A stretch of DNA of 64,000 nucleotides from Pseudothermotoga thermarum DSM 5069 (GTDB lineage: Bacteria > Thermotogota > Thermotogae > Thermotogales > DSM-5069), in the NCBI RefSeq assembly GCF_000217815.1, contig NC_015707.1, forward strand, positions 1,786,014 through 1,850,013, written 5' to 3'. A program made the position numbers and the translations under genes. The stretch's first letter is position 1. Each line of letters starts with the position of its first letter. Positions 36,120 through 45,095 of this stretch are shown here, one piece after another. The notes beneath the pieces are model-generated. The model was not told the origin of the DNA. It searched no databases and saw only the letters and a list, made by a program, of their open reading frames with translations.

Positions 36120-36908
36120 ATGGATATTTCAACAGTGTTAGGAGTTCTAATGGCTTTTGGAATGATACTGTTTGGGATCATTTCAAACAGAGCTTCCTTA
36201 GGGATCTACTACAACTTGCCATCTTTGTTCATAACAGTTGGTGGTGCTATAGCTTCGACGATAGCTTCGCACCCACGTGAAAAGAGCTTCAAGATATTCA
36301 AAATTATGATGTCGACTTTCAAAGAGTTAAAAGTTGACAATATAGGCCTTATAAGAACTCTTGTTTCTTTCTCGGAAAAAGCAAGAAGGGAAGGTTTGCT
36401 TTCTTTGGAAGAACATTTGAATGAAATAGAAGATCCATTCATGAAAAAAGCTTTACAACTAGTAATAGACGGAACCGATCCAGATCTTTTGAAGAACATG
36501 ATGGAAACTGAGATGGATTTAATCGAGGAAGATTTTGCAGCCGAGAAAGCCTTGCTTGATTCAGCAGGAGCTTTTGCACCTGCCTACGGAATGATAGGAA
36601 CCTTGATAGGTCTAATAGCAATGCTGAAAACCCTTAACAATCCAGAAACCCTTGGGCCAGGAATGTCCGTTGCTTTGATAACCACCTTTTATGGTTCGCT
36701 TCTTTCAAACGCGGTGTTCTTACCGATGGCTGAAAAAATAGGAAGAAGGGCCGCAAAGATATTGAGGCAAAAGCAAATGATTCTTGAAGGAGTTTTGTCA
36801 ATTCAAGCAGGAGAAAATCCAAGGGTTTTGGAAGAAAAGTTGAAATCGTTTTTAACAAATGAGGAAAAACAGGCTTATGAATTGGCTATTCAGGAGGCAC
36901 GTACTTAA
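36120..36908 (+). CDS. motA: flagellar motor stator protein A
   Basis: 262 residues, four membrane helices, GAFAPAYGMIGTLIGLIAML in the third helix region with the stator proline, and PETLGPGMSVALITTFYGSL. The cytoplasmic loop has the charged residues that touch FliG. The product forms the ion channel with MotB, whose ATG overlaps the motA stop. Confidence 0.94.
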   Translation: MDISTVLGVLMAFGMILFGIISNRASLGIYYNLPSLFITVGGAIASTIASHPREKSFKIFKIMMSTFKELKVDNIGLIRTLVSFSEKARREGLLSLEEHLNEIEDPFMKKALQLVIDGTDPDLLKNMMETEMDLIEEDFAAEKALLDSAGAFAPAYGMIGTLIGLIAMLKTLNNPETLGPGMSVALITTFYGSLLSNAVFLPMAEKIGRRAAKILRQKQMILEGVLSIQAGENPRVLEEKLKSFLTNEEKQAYELAIQEART

Positions 36909-37777
36909 TGCCAAGAAAAAAGAAGGCCATGGAAGCACCTAAAGCAAATTGGTTGACAACTTATTCGGACATGGTGACGCTGCTTTTGACGTTTTTTGTG
37001 CTTTTATTTGCGATGTCAACGATAAGCCCTGGTAAGTTTCAACAAATCGTAGTTGGTTTAAGGACAGCATTGACCGGTATGCCACCAAGTGTTTTAACTG
37101 GTGGCAAATCAATGGCTGAGGAACCGCTTGTTACTTCTAGAAGAGGAGTTTACGAAGAATTGATGAGGATAGCCGAGGAATACAAGGGAAAAATAACGAT
37201 AGAAGAACGTGATGAAGGAACAGTTATCATAATGAAGGACATGGCTTTTTTCGTTCCTGGAAGCGCGATTTTAACGGTTGAAGCCAAAGAACTTTTAGGA
37301 AAAATAGGAAGAATAATTATTGAACATACTACAAATGTCTTGCAGGTATACGGTTATGCGGATGATCAACCGCTTCCACCTGATTCAATATATGCCTCAA
37401 ACTGGCATTTGAGTGCTGCAAGGGCTGCAAGTGTTGTACAATTTTTTACAGAGGAGTTAAAGCGGCGTAGAACGGTGGAAAGATTAGCTGACATTAGGGC
37501 TGGTAGGTTTGACCCAGAGTACTTTTACGATCCAAAAAGGTTTGTTCCAATAGGAATGGGAGATTGGGCGATAAAAAATGAAATAGAGGCATTTAGAAAA
37601 TCGATTGAACTTGAAAAGCAAACTTTGGCCGATAAATTATCCAGAAACGAAATAACTTACAGTCAATACGTCAGCGAAGTGAACAAACTCGATAGACAAT
37701 TCGATGAAAAACTTCGTGAACTTAGGGCTTTGTACAGAAGAATAGATATTCTTATAAAACGTGAAAAGGCAAAGTAG
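36908..37777 (+). CDS. motB: flagellar motor stator protein B
   Basis: 289 residues. One membrane helix with the ion-binding Asp21 (TTYSDMVTLLLTFFVLLFA), a plug/linker, then an OmpA-like peptidoglycan-binding domain (FFVPGSAILTVEAKELLGKI; VYGYADDQPLPP; NWHLSAARAASVVQFF). The usual NxxxAxNRRVEI ending is interrupted: after PIGMGDWA there is a roughly 55-residue charged helical insertion (about 221-275) before YRRIDILIKR. This may be a lineage feature or adapt stator anchoring. Confidence 0.9.
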   Translation: MPRKKKAMEAPKANWLTTYSDMVTLLLTFFVLLFAMSTISPGKFQQIVVGLRTALTGMPPSVLTGGKSMAEEPLVTSRRGVYEELMRIAEEYKGKITIEERDEGTVIIMKDMAFFVPGSAILTVEAKELLGKIGRIIIEHTTNVLQVYGYADDQPLPPDSIYASNWHLSAARAASVVQFFTEELKRRRTVERLADIRAGRFDPEYFYDPKRFVPIGMGDWAIKNEIEAFRKSIELEKQTLADKLSRNEITYSQYVSEVNKLDRQFDEKLRELRALYRRIDILIKREKAK

Positions 37778-37785
37778 GTGATAGC

Positions 37786-38295
37786 ATGCCTGATGAAGTT
37801 CAACAGGAAAAGAAAAAAGGTGGTTTGGGATCTATTTTGGGGATGATAATCATCCCGGCAGTAGTTGCCTTTGGAGCAACTTTTGCTGTCTTGTTTGTGC
37901 TTGGAAGCAACGTTTTGCCATCAAAGAAAACCGACCAACAGTTAACACCTGTTCCTGTTGAAATAAAAGCTGTGATTATCCAACCTGGTACTTATCAAAC
38001 CTTTATGTTAAAGGGTGGGAAAGAAGTTGCGGTGATAGATTCACTTACAGTTACAGTTGCAAGTGATGCATGTCGAGCAACGATAGCTGAACGCCACGAT
38101 CGAATAATGGATGGTTTGATGCTTATATTTTTGAGCAAAGAAAGGTCAGAGCTAAACACTGTCGCTGGCATTGAACTTTTGAAAAAGCAAATAAGATCGA
38201 TGATCAATGAGGTTACTGGATTTACGGGAGATCGCGAAAGACTTGGAGTCATTGGTGTTTATCTTTACATAAAAGCCATCAGTTCTGTTGAATAG
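37786..38295 (+). CDS. fliL: flagellar basal body-associated protein FliL
   Basis: 169 residues: a short Lys-rich cytoplasmic tail, one membrane helix (IIIPAVVAFGATFAVLFVLG) and a periplasmic domain ending ERLGVIGVYLYIKAISS. FliL surrounds MotAB stators and supports torque. Position between motB and fliM is diagnostic, since the family is variable in sequence. Confidence 0.85.
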   Translation: MPDEVQQEKKKGGLGSILGMIIIPAVVAFGATFAVLFVLGSNVLPSKKTDQQLTPVPVEIKAVIIQPGTYQTFMLKGGKEVAVIDSLTVTVASDACRATIAERHDRIMDGLMLIFLSKERSELNTVAGIELLKKQIRSMINEVTGFTGDRERLGVIGVYLYIKAISSVE

Positions 38296-38305
38296 GGGTG
38301 ATGGC

Positions 38306-39304
38306 GTGTCTGATATCTTGAGCCAAGAGGAAATAGATAGACTTTTGCAAGCCGTCGCATCTGGACAAATATCTGTTGAGGAAATAAAGAAAGAGGAAGA
38401 GAAGAAAAAAGTAAAGCTGTACGACTTTAAGCGCCCAAGCAAGTTCTCAAAAGAACACATCAGAGTTTTTGATATGATTCATGAAAACTTTGCCAGGGCT
38501 TTGTCGACGTACTTGTCAGGGCGTGTGCGTACTTTTGCAAATGTCACCCTTGCTTCAATAGATCAGGTACCTTATGAAGAGTTTGTAAGGTCTTTGCCAA
38601 GCCCATCGTTCATCGTTGTCTTCTCTGCACCTGAGTTTGTCGGAAGTGGAGTTTTTGAGATGAATTTAGAGCTATTTTACACCATTCTTGATTTGATTTT
38701 GGGTGGACCAGGAATTCCAGCAGTCAAGAGAACCCCTTCGGACATAGAGATATCCATCATGAGAAAAGAAGTTATGAACATGCTCACAACGTTGGCGCAA
38801 GCGTGGAGTGAAATATATAACTTTTCCCCTTCAATAGAGAGTATAGAAAACAACCCGTTGTTCGTTCAGATCGCGCCGGCGACAGAGATGGTTTTGCTTG
38901 TTTCTTTGGTTACAACTGTTGGTAAAACAGAGGGATTCATAAACATTTGTTGGCCATCTTCTTTGGTTGAGCCATTTTTGGATAAGTTGACATCCAGAAT
39001 GTGGTTTGCAGCTAAAAGGCCAGAGAAGGTCGGGGAGTTTTCAAAAGAACTGAAATCCAACGTTATGAACATGAAAGTAACTGTTTCTGCTGTTTTGGGG
39101 CAAGCCATTTTAAACGTTGGAGAAATCTTAGACCTTGAAGTTGGAGATGTTATAAGGTTGGATACGCACGTTGGCGATGACATAACAGTTTATGTGCAGG
39201 ATAAACCAAAGTTCACTGCACAACCTGGTGTGTACAAAGATCGTAAGGCTGTGAAAATAACTGGCTTGATCAGCCAGGAGGTGGAATTCCATGAACAGCA
39301 GTGA
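38306..39304 (+). CDS. fliM: flagellar motor switch protein FliM
   Basis: 332 residues from GTG 38306 (AGGGGTGAT upstream); a TTG at 38288 overlaps this site and is rejected. The N-terminal LSQEEIDRLLQAV is the CheY-P binding peptide, the CheC-like middle domain spans about 45-230, and the C-terminal SpoA domain ends the protein (DLEVGDVIRLDTHVGDDITV). Part of the C ring. Confidence 0.94.
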   Translation: MSDILSQEEIDRLLQAVASGQISVEEIKKEEEKKKVKLYDFKRPSKFSKEHIRVFDMIHENFARALSTYLSGRVRTFANVTLASIDQVPYEEFVRSLPSPSFIVVFSAPEFVGSGVFEMNLELFYTILDLILGGPGIPAVKRTPSDIEISIMRKEVMNMLTTLAQAWSEIYNFSPSIESIENNPLFVQIAPATEMVLLVSLVTTVGKTEGFINICWPSSLVEPFLDKLTSRMWFAAKRPEKVGEFSKELKSNVMNMKVTVSAVLGQAILNVGEILDLEVGDVIRLDTHVGDDITVYVQDKPKFTAQPGVYKDRKAVKITGLISQEVEFHEQQ

Positions 39305-40310
39305 TTTTTTAAGCCAAGAAGAACTCGATGCGCTTTTGAAAAGTTTATCGGGTGAGTTGAGTGATGAAGATGTTAATAGCGTCAAAGAGGTTTTGAATAT
39401 ATTCATGGGAGCGGCTAGTTCGGCTTTGTCAGTCATTGTAGGAAGGGATGTTTCTTTTTCCATTGATAATGTTTTTCAAAAACCGCTTGAAGATTTTCTA
39501 AAGGAACTTACAGATGAAATGGTTATAGCCGAGATAAAATTGGCAGAAGGTATAAAAGGAGATTTTGCCACTTTGATTCCCGTAAGCCTTGGGATAAAGA
39601 TTGCCAACATGATGATGGGAGGTTTAGAAGAACCTGCGGTTGGTGAGTTGGATGAAATTAGACTGAGTGCTTTGCAGGAGACTTTCAACCAAATAGTCAG
39701 TGCCGGTGTTACAGAACTTTCAACCAAAACTAAAAAGAAGATAAGCGTTGAGAGCATAAAACTTTCGATCGTTAAAAAACAAGAGCAGGCAAAGCTTACC
39801 TTCAATCCGGCTGAGATTCTAACCATCGCTTCCGGTGGATTGACCATAAATGGTTCAAAGTCTTCTTATTTTGTCCTTGCGCCGTTTTTGTTCTTCAAGA
39901 ACATTTACAACACCATTCATGCAAAGGCTGAGGAGAAAAAACCAAAGCAGGAAGAAAAAGTTAAGGTTCAGCCTGTTCAATTTCAAAGCTTTGAAGAACC
40001 AAAACAAAAAGTTGTTGCTGAACCATCAGAACTTCAAAGTAAACTCGAGCTGCTTTACGATGTCCCACTGAAGGTTGTCGTAGAACTTGGAAGAGCCAGG
40101 CTCACTTTAAAGCAGGTTTTGGAGTTGGGAGTTGGCTCTTTGATAGAACTTGACAAATTAACGGGAGAACCCGTTGATATACTTGTCAACGGAAGGCTTA
40201 TAGCTCGAGGAGAAGTAGTTGTTATCGATGAAAGTTTTGGTGTTAGAATAACTGAAATAGTCAGTCCAAAGCAAAGATTGTATTCGATAAGGGAGACAAA
40301 CGGGCTTTGA
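39291..40310 (+). CDS. fliY: flagellar motor switch phosphatase FliY
   Basis: 339 residues. The N terminus repeats a CheY-P binding peptide (LSQEELDALLKSL). A CheC-like domain with the two phosphatase helices (EIRLSALQETFNQIVSAG and a first NxxxG-type segment near residue 30) follows, then a linker, then a FliN-type SpoA domain (DVPLKVVVELGRARLTLKQV). In Bacillus and Thermotoga FliY dephosphorylates CheY-P at the switch. Start inside the fliM end. Confidence 0.9.
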   Translation: MNSSDFLSQEELDALLKSLSGELSDEDVNSVKEVLNIFMGAASSALSVIVGRDVSFSIDNVFQKPLEDFLKELTDEMVIAEIKLAEGIKGDFATLIPVSLGIKIANMMMGGLEEPAVGELDEIRLSALQETFNQIVSAGVTELSTKTKKKISVESIKLSIVKKQEQAKLTFNPAEILTIASGGLTINGSKSSYFVLAPFLFFKNIYNTIHAKAEEKKPKQEEKVKVQPVQFQSFEEPKQKVVAEPSELQSKLELLYDVPLKVVVELGRARLTLKQVLELGVGSLIELDKLTGEPVDILVNGRLIARGEVVVIDESFGVRITEIVSPKQRLYSIRETNGL

Positions 40311-40903
40311 AGCTTCAAACTTTTTTGTTGCTTTTGTTGTGTAGCACAGTTTTGCTATCAAATCCTATATTGGACTTTACTGAGAAAGTCGCTGGAGTAA
40401 AAGATTTTGCAGTTACTTTGAAAATCGACGCGCAAGTTTTTCAGAACGGTACACGTTATACCCTTAATTTTCTAGTGGATCTTGTGGTTAGAAACCACGA
40501 GGATTTCTACTTGGAAATCAAAAATCCTGTGGAACTATTTGGTCTGAAATTTTGGTACTATGGCAGGCCAAGGAGGCTTTATTTTGAATCGTTGGATTAC
40601 GCTGGTATGGAAAACATTGAACTGCCGATATCGAACTTTGTATCTTTGTTTGAACTGCTTTTCAAAATGCTTCAAACACCCCTTACCGTTTTGAAAATCG
40701 AAGAGAATTGTGTTACGGTTAAACCTGCTAGCACTTTTACGGCGCAGGCAAAAGAACCTGTTGTTCTCAAGTTGTTTTTTCAAAAAGGTTTGATAAAGCA
40801 GATCGTTATAACTCCGGAAAACAACCAAGAGGAATTCGTGAGGCTGACCTTCGAAGATCTCAAACTGGGAGTCGTTGTGGATCGGTTCTTTCGAACAAGG
40901 TGA
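40307..40903 (+). CDS. secreted protein of the flagellar operon, LolA-like fold possible
   Basis: 198 residues with a signal peptide (MKLQTFLLLLLCSTVLLSNP). The mature part is a run of long alternating strands (FAVTLKIDAQVFQNGTRYTL; DFYLEIKNP; RRLYFESLDY), reminiscent of LolA/LolB-type half-barrels that carry lipoproteins or lipids. The match is structural impression only. TTG start overlapping the fliY stop, so it is cotranscribed with the flagellar genes; it ends three bases before a convergent gene. Confidence 0.55.
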   Translation: MKLQTFLLLLLCSTVLLSNPILDFTEKVAGVKDFAVTLKIDAQVFQNGTRYTLNFLVDLVVRNHEDFYLEIKNPVELFGLKFWYYGRPRRLYFESLDYAGMENIELPISNFVSLFELLFKMLQTPLTVLKIEENCVTVKPASTFTAQAKEPVVLKLFFQKGLIKQIVITPENNQEEFVRLTFEDLKLGVVVDRFFRTR

Positions 40904-40906
40904 TGC

Positions 40907-41653
40907 TCATTTTACCCTTTGTTTGAGTAAGTTGTCTATCGCCCAAGAAAAGAGTTCTGGGAATTTTCTTTTTTCAAAATTTGGATCATTCAAAAGATCT
41001 TTGTAAGTGATCTTGCCTTCTATCATTCTCAATATCTTCAGAAGGTATTTTTTCATTTCTTCAATGCAACTCTCGCCTGACACTGGTCCATGACCAGGAA
41101 CAACGTATTGAATCTTGTACTTCTTCAAAGATTCAAGAACTTGCAGCCATTGATTCAGATCGCTGTCTGGCACTATTTCTGCGTGCAGATTGTTGAAAAT
41201 CAAATCCCCTGCTATTAACAGTTTTTGTGATGGAACATAAACAATGGATGAATCTGGAGTATGACCACCAACTAGTTTTACCAGCACGCGTTTATCCATC
41301 CATTCTTCAACGAAGGTTACTTGTGGAACGACGATTTTTTCAATCTTTGGCAGATTTTCTAAGTAATGCTGATCCATCAGTGTCATATTGTTTGCAGTTT
41401 GAGCTGAAGAAATTATTTGAAGATCTTCAAATGCTGCGTTACCAAAGCAATGATCAGGATGATAGTGCGTGTTGACAACGTAGAGTATGGGTTTTTTTAT
41501 CGTGTTTTCAACAAACTGCCTTATTTTCGATGCCTTTTCCGGAAAAAGCGATGTGTCAACAATTATTATTCCTTCTTGAAAGATGACTATCGTCACATTG
41601 GAGGACGCATCTAAGCCTATTACAATTATGTTGTCGTTGATTTTCTGTATCAT
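40907..41653 (-). CDS. metallo-beta-lactamase-fold hydrolase
   Basis: About 248 residues from ATG 41653, which has GGGAGAAGG upstream; the longer frame to 41815 runs into the divergent gene and is rejected. Zinc ligands are THYHPDH, the His of GGHTPDS, the Asp of LIAGDLI and the His of VPGHGPV. The substrate is unknown; the class includes glyoxalase II-like thioesterases and cyclases. Confidence 0.85.
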   Translation of the reverse strand: MIQKINDNIIVIGLDASSNVTIVIFQEGIIIVDTSLFPEKASKIRQFVENTIKKPILYVVNTHYHPDHCFGNAAFEDLQIISSAQTANNMTLMDQHYLENLPKIEKIVVPQVTFVEEWMDKRVLVKLVGGHTPDSSIVYVPSQKLLIAGDLIFNNLHAEIVPDSDLNQWLQVLESLKKYKIQYVVPGHGPVSGESCIEEMKKYLLKILRMIEGKITYKDLLNDPNFEKRKFPELFSWAIDNLLKQRVK

Positions 41654-41668
41654 CCCAACCTTCTCCCT

Positions 41669-41697
41669 GTTATAATCTCGTTTGGATAATTCTACAA
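41669..41697 (-). promoter_or_regulatory. promoter of the metallo-hydrolase gene
   Basis: TTGTAG (41697-41692) and TATAAC (41674-41669) with a 17-base spacer on the minus strand, about 16 bases before the start codon. It overlaps the upstream region of csaB. Confidence 0.5.
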
Positions 41698-41713
41698 AAA
41701 GGAAGGTTTTTCC

Positions 41714-42706
41714 TTGAAAACGGCATTTGTTTTTGGATATTACGGTTACGGCAACGTTGGAGATGAACTTTTGTGTAAGGCAACGCTGAAACTTCTTGAG
41801 GAAGCAGGATTTCACAAGATTTATCTTGCTGTTCCAAAAGAAAGAGTAAACGATTATACAAGCAAATTGGTAAAGCCTGTGGATAGGTTCTCACCCTTTG
41901 CAGTGATCAAAGCCATAACAAAAAGTAGTGTTGTAGTTTGTGGCGGCGGAGGAATTTTTCAAGACGAAACAAGTTTTAGAAGTCTTCTTTATTACTCTTC
42001 AATAGTCTTTCTTTCAATCTTGCTTCGAAAACCAGTCATTCTACTTGGTAATAGCTTTGGTCCTTTGAAAAGGAAAAGTTCAAGGTTTCTTGTGAAAAGT
42101 TTTCTGGCCAGCCGAAAAGTTTACGTTTTTGCGAGAGATCCTGTGAGCTATAGGTACGCAAGAATGGTTGGAAAGAATGTTTATCAAGGGACTGATCTTG
42201 CCGTCCTTGCCTTTGATTTTGATCCGGATTTTCAATCAAGCTCAAATTGGATTTGTTTTTGCGTAAAAAAACCAATGGATTTGAGTCATCTCGTGAACGT
42301 GATTGAAGAAAAGGTGGGCAAAGAAAACGTTGTCATCACGGCGTTCAGCGAGGAGGACGAGGAAGTTTCACTGCAAATTGCATCGAAACACAATTTGAAA
42401 TACGTGGAAGACCCAATAAAAGCCGTGCTTTCTTCAAGGTTGGTTGTTTCTCAAAGGATGCACGCAAGTTTGTTGGCTGCCTACTATGGTATTCCATTTA
42501 TAAGTTTGAACAACAGTAAAGCAAACAGGTTTATGAAGAAATACTTGCCGAAGTACGAAGGCTATCTAAAAGAGGATGAAGTGGAAGTAGCTTTGGCGGT
42601 GGTGAAATTGCTTGACAAAAAAATCGATGTGGCAAAGCAAATGATGAACGATGCCAAAGACATGGCGGAAAGGTTCAAAAAACTTTTGAAAGTTTTATGT
42701 AAGTGA
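41714..42706 (+). CDS. csaB: polysaccharide pyruvyl transferase CsaB
   Basis: 330 residues with a GT-B-like fold: FGYYGYGNVGDELL near the start, VVCGGGGIFQDETS near 75, GNSFGPLK near 115 and SQRMHASLLAAYYGIPFI near 250. CsaB adds ketal pyruvate to secondary cell-wall polysaccharide, the ligand of SLH domains. In Thermotogales this could anchor SLH-bearing toga proteins (inference). TTG start, GGAAGG upstream. Confidence 0.9.
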   Translation: MKTAFVFGYYGYGNVGDELLCKATLKLLEEAGFHKIYLAVPKERVNDYTSKLVKPVDRFSPFAVIKAITKSSVVVCGGGGIFQDETSFRSLLYYSSIVFLSILLRKPVILLGNSFGPLKRKSSRFLVKSFLASRKVYVFARDPVSYRYARMVGKNVYQGTDLAVLAFDFDPDFQSSSNWICFCVKKPMDLSHLVNVIEEKVGKENVVITAFSEEDEEVSLQIASKHNLKYVEDPIKAVLSSRLVVSQRMHASLLAAYYGIPFISLNNSKANRFMKKYLPKYEGYLKEDEVEVALAVVKLLDKKIDVAKQMMNDAKDMAERFKKLLKVLCK

Positions 42707-42712
42707 AATTGT

Positions 42713-43834
42713 CTATCGTACGAGTTTGTGCAAAAACTTGTGAAAACCAGCCAAGGCTACCCCAAATTCCCAGTTTGCGTTTGCTGTTTCGAAAACCACG
42801 GAGTTTACGAATTCTTTGTTGAAGTTGGTTTCAACGTGGTTTTTCATCAGTTTAATCATCTCAACGTTTGTCAAACCTTCTCCAAGAAAGAAAACCTTCG
42901 ATGGCTTTAAAATTAGCAAAAGGTTACCAATGACTAAAGAAAGCAAACGAAAAGCTGGTTCGTAAAAACTTCTTACCCTTTCAAAGTCACTTTTGGAAAG
43001 TTCCCTAAGTTCGTTGATTTTATCTCGGTATTTTTCTTCCTCGTTGGCTGCGAAATCTTCGAATGAAAAGTTCTTATTCAAGAATGCTTTTAAGACGGCG
43101 TATTCCGACGCATGATACTCTAAACAGCCAACTTGTCCACAGTAACACTTTCCAGTTTTTGAAACAATTGAATGCCCGATTTCTATGTGCTGTGCCTTTC
43201 CAAATTTGTAGTAACTTGCACCTATTCCTGTTCCATATGTGAGTACAAGAAAATTTGTTTCTCCTATGTTAGATATGGCATAACTTAACGCATCAACATC
43301 GTTCATGAGAACAAAATTTTCAATATTCATTTGGGATAATAATTCAGCTACGTTCAAGTTTCTTACATTCATCAAGTGAGAAACAATAATGCTTTTTTCA
43401 TCAACTATACCACTCGAACAGATCCCCACACACAACAATTTTTCGCATATAAGGTTTTCTACCACTTCTTTGATCGCCTTCGAATAACCTGCGTTGTTTC
43501 TCATCTCTGCCATTATTCTGACAGAGTAAGTGTGAATATTTTGCATCAGAGCGTTGAAAAGAGTTCCCCTGACTTCCTCTCTTCCAACCTTTACTCCTAT
43601 GGAGAACCATGCGTCGGGCTTTATTCGGTACAGTTGCATTGGTCTACCTCGAGATTTGGGGAGAGTTATAGCTGTTACAAGTTGTTCTTCCGTAAGTTCT
43701 CTCAAAATATAACTGAGAGTACTCAAAGACAGTTTCGTCTCTAAAGCAAGTTGTTCCCTAGAGCACTCTTTTTTCTTGAATATGGTCAAAAGTACCTGTT
43801 GCTTGTTTTGTTTTCTCATTGCCGGCGCAGGCAA
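42713..43834 (-). CDS. ROK-family transcriptional repressor
   Basis: About 373 residues: an N-terminal winged helix (NKQQVLLTIFKKKECSREQL with the recognition-helix region LSLSTLSYILREL), then a ROK sugar-binding domain with LTYGTGIGA and the zinc motif CYCGQVGCLE. TTG at 43834 follows GAGGTGG by seven bases. Last gene of the trehalose-type operon, so it probably represses this operon and is relieved by its sugar. Confidence 0.88.
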   Translation of the reverse strand: MPAPAMRKQNKQQVLLTIFKKKECSREQLALETKLSLSTLSYILRELTEEQLVTAITLPKSRGRPMQLYRIKPDAWFSIGVKVGREEVRGTLFNALMQNIHTYSVRIMAEMRNNAGYSKAIKEVVENLICEKLLCVGICSSGIVDEKSIIVSHLMNVRNLNVAELLSQMNIENFVLMNDVDALSYAISNIGETNFLVLTYGTGIGASYYKFGKAQHIEIGHSIVSKTGKCYCGQVGCLEYHASEYAVLKAFLNKNFSFEDFAANEEEKYRDKINELRELSKSDFERVRSFYEPAFRLLSLVIGNLLLILKPSKVFFLGEGLTNVEMIKLMKNHVETNFNKEFVNSVVFETANANWEFGVALAGFHKFLHKLVR

Positions 43835-43845
43835 GATATCCCACC

Positions 43846-45081
43846 TCAAGATCGATAATACATTATGCTATTTAAAAGTTTCAGATAATTGGTAAGATTA
43901 GCCGTTATAATGAATTTTTCTATCACATCTTTCCCACCAGCAATACCCATGGTTTTTCTTTTTGTTTCATCCTTTACAAGTTCTACAACATACCTTGCAA
44001 GCTCTTCAACATCCCAAGCAAGGTATCCTGTTTCACCGTGTCTGATTTGGATCTTTACTCCACCAACAGGTCTTGCCACAACAGGAACCTCCTTGTACAA
44101 AGCCTCACTTATCACCAATCCGAAGCCCTCTCTGGTTGCAGTATGAAGCGCCACAGTTGTTGATCTTTGAATTGCGTTGACTTCCAAATTTCCCACACCG
44201 TTCAAGTTGGTGCAGAAATGAATGTCTTTGTCGGTTCCTGCATACCTTGCAACCCTTTCAAAGAAAATCCAACCTTCCGGATCATCGGATGCCATTGCGG
44301 AAACTATTGCAAGTTGAACCTCAGGTATGGTTTTCTTAACTATTCTATAGACGTCTATCGCCGAGAAAAGATCTTTCCAGGGATCGAACCGTGCTACAAC
44401 TGTGATCAAAGGTCTTGTTGGATCTATGCCAAGCCTTTCGAGAACTTTAAAGCAAAAATCTTTATCGAGTTCTTTGTTCTTGTCGCTCAAGGGATCTATA
44501 CTCGGTGGAAATGCCACACATTTTGAGGCAAGATCTTTCGGGAAATATTCTGAAAGGTGGAATATCAACCTGTCGTAATCTTTCACGTAACTGCTGAATT
44601 TTGACCAGACTACTTGATTTGGTGTGGACAGGTCGATATGGCAGCGCCAAATCCACTTTGTGGAAGAATTGACTTTTGCAAACTTTTTTATCGCAGCTGG
44701 CTGAGGATCGTGAATAATAATCACATCGTAGTTGTCTTCTACCATGTGGGAATTTTGTTCACAAACTTTTTCGTACAGATCCCATTCGGTATCGGCAATT
44801 TCAATTTCAGCTCCCTGAAGCGTGTTGTGAAACTTCTTAGTCACGTTGAAAAAGTCGTTTGGAGCTTCCAACGCGTGCCATTGAGCGTCAAGACCAACAG
44901 ATCTCATCAGAGGAACAAGGTTTTGAAGAATTTCAGCCACTCCTCCACCGAATGCAGTTGCGTTCACATGGACAATCCTTAAACCTTTCAAAGGATCAGC
45001 CAACTGCTTGATTTTTTCAACTTGATCACCGATGATAGGTTTGTATTCATCAACACTTCTTTCTTTTAAAACCACTTTCAC
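43846..45081 (-). CDS. treT: trehalose glycosyltransferring synthase
   Basis: 411 residues from GTG 45081 (GGGGG seven bases upstream). GT4 glycosyltransferase with VNATAFGGGVAEILQNLVPL near residue 45, HIDLSTPN near 150, VARFDPWKD near 230 and EGFGLVISEAL near 320, close to archaeal and bacterial TreT. The enzyme reversibly makes trehalose from NDP-glucose and glucose; beside a sugar importer it likely works in the breakdown direction on imported trehalose. Substrate choice is inference from family. Confidence 0.88.
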   Translation of the reverse strand: MKVVLKERSVDEYKPIIGDQVEKIKQLADPLKGLRIVHVNATAFGGGVAEILQNLVPLMRSVGLDAQWHALEAPNDFFNVTKKFHNTLQGAEIEIADTEWDLYEKVCEQNSHMVEDNYDVIIIHDPQPAAIKKFAKVNSSTKWIWRCHIDLSTPNQVVWSKFSSYVKDYDRLIFHLSEYFPKDLASKCVAFPPSIDPLSDKNKELDKDFCFKVLERLGIDPTRPLITVVARFDPWKDLFSAIDVYRIVKKTIPEVQLAIVSAMASDDPEGWIFFERVARYAGTDKDIHFCTNLNGVGNLEVNAIQRSTTVALHTATREGFGLVISEALYKEVPVVARPVGGVKIQIRHGETGYLAWDVEELARYVVELVKDETKRKTMGIAGGKDVIEKFIITANLTNYLKLLNSIMYYRS

Positions 45082-45095
45082 AACTTTTCCCCCTT

